Shown here piece after piece: positions 5,487-6,172 of a stretch of 6,172 bases of DNA. Origin of the DNA: an uncultured Amylibacter sp. (GTDB lineage: Bacteria; Pseudomonadota; Alphaproteobacteria; Rhodobacterales; Rhodobacteraceae). Every line of letters starts with the position of its first letter. Position 1 is the stretch's first letter. A model generated the notes under the pieces. It was not told the DNA's origin and did no database searches. It saw only the letters and a program-made list of their open reading frames with translations. Location of the stretch: positions 1 to 6,172 of the forward strand of contig CALDZS010000152.1 of NCBI GenBank assembly GCA_937944065.1, written 5' to 3'. The position numbers and the translations under genes were made by a program.

Positions 5487-6172
5487 ATGAACACTTTTTT
5501 GAAAGCTGCCTGCGTTGCAGCTGTGGCCTTGGTACCATCGGTTGCATCTGCAGCCTGTGACGAAGGCGAAGTTGTAATCAAATTCAGCCACGTTACGAAT
5601 ACAGATAAGCATCCAAAGGGAATTGCTGCCACTTTGCTAGAAAAGCGTGTCAACGAAGAGATGAATGGCAAAGCTTGTATGGAAGTATTTCCAAACTCAA
5701 CTTTATACAATGATAACAAAGTTTTAGAAGCAATGTTGCAGGGCGATGTCCATCTGGCCGCCCCCTCACTGTCAAAGTTTGAAAAATTCACCAAACAGTT
5801 CCGCATTTTTGATTTGCCGTTTATGTTTAAAAACATCGACGCTGTAGAGGCTTTCCAAGCATCTGAAGCAGGTCAAGCAATGTTGGACTCGATGCAAAAT
5901 CGCGGCCTTCAAGGTCTTGCTTACTGGCACAATGGCATGAAGCAAATGTCTGCGAACGTACCTTTGGTCGCACCAACAGACGCAAACGGTTTGAAGTTCC
6001 GTGTTCAATCTTCTGATGTGCTGGTTGCACAAATGGAAGCCATTGGTGGTAGCCCACAAAAAATGGCCTTTTCTGAGGTTTATGGTGGGTTGCAGCAAGG
6101 TGTTGTTGATGGACAAGAAAACACCTGGTCAAATATTTTTGGCAAGAAGTTCTTTGAAGTCCAAGATGGTAC
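5487..6172 (+). CDS. dctP: C4-dicarboxylate TRAP transporter periplasmic binding protein DctP, 5' part
   Basis: Open to the right edge, 228 complete codons; family length is about 330, so the last third is missing. Residues 1-22 form a Sec signal peptide (VASA before Ala23). The mature part shows the classical DctP pattern: VIKFSHV; FPNSTLYNDNKVLEAMLQGD; LAAPSLSKF; FDLPFMF; LAYWHNGMKQMSAN; GLKFRVQSSDVL with Arg172, the expected substrate-carboxylate Arg; then AFSEVYGGLQQGVVDGQEN with Asn212. This is the DctP type characterised in Rhodobacter for malate, succinate and fumarate, and differs clearly from the binding protein at 1780-2901. Two cysteines of the mature protein (Cys24, Cys64) could form a disulfide. 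It is preceded by a terminator and its own ribosome site, so it heads a separate transcription unit; dctQ and dctM probably follow outside the window. Confidence 0.93.
   Translation, partial: MNTFLKAACVAAVALVPSVASAACDEGEVVIKFSHVTNTDKHPKGIAATLLEKRVNEEMNGKACMEVFPNSTLYNDNKVLEAMLQGDVHLAAPSLSKFEKFTKQFRIFDLPFMFKNIDAVEAFQASEAGQAMLDSMQNRGLQGLAYWHNGMKQMSANVPLVAPTDANGLKFRVQSSDVLVAQMEAIGGSPQKMAFSEVYGGLQQGVVDGQENTWSNIFGKKFFEVQDG

Noticed and set aside
5471..6132. Minus-strand open frames opposite the second dctP
   Set aside because: The + strand here encodes an unmistakable DctP with signal peptide and ribosome site; the minus frames are shadows.

Overview
The window looks like chromosomal DNA of a marine alphaproteobacterium, most likely Rhodobacterales (Roseobacter group). 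This rests on the proteins: two TRAP-type solute-binding proteins of kinds abundant in that group, a fused small/large TRAP permease, and a GMC dehydrogenase. Base composition by eye is moderate, lower than in classical Rhodobacter, so a genus cannot be named. All genes are on the + strand and tightly packed. I see no mobile element, CRISPR array, tRNA or rRNA.

Layout. 2-997 is the C-terminal ~331 residues of a GMC-family FAD-dependent alcohol/choline-type dehydrogenase whose N-terminus lies off the left edge. Its TAG stop directly abuts the ATG of a TerC/YjbE-family membrane protein (998-1666), a family linked to Mn2+ export. A 113-bp gap holds a small perfect palindrome and two mutually exclusive hairpins. 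It is followed by a periplasmic TRAP solute-binding protein of the TakP/FcbT1 type (1780-2901). A second gap (2902-2994) carries two hairpins, the second a terminator with a T-run, and then a fused DctQ-DctM permease (2995-5343). The pair 1780-5343 is a complete TRAP transporter. A UUCG-capped intrinsic terminator (5365-5394) closes it. A second, unrelated-type TRAP binding protein, a canonical C4-dicarboxylate DctP, starts at 5487 and runs off the right edge; its own permease genes presumably follow.

How they work together. The first binding protein captures an organic acid (2-oxoacid, hydroxyacid or aromatic acid type; substrate not determinable here) and hands it to the fused permease for Na+-coupled uptake. 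The internal hairpin/terminator between the two would give much more binding protein than permease. The GMC dehydrogenase could feed or use the same carbon metabolism, but that link is only by neighbourhood. The second DctP begins a separate dicarboxylate uptake unit.

No wholly new system is evident. The best leads are regulatory: an antiterminator-like complementarity inside the binding protein/permease gap (2911-2969), and the alternative hairpins ahead of the first binding-protein gene (1705-1738).
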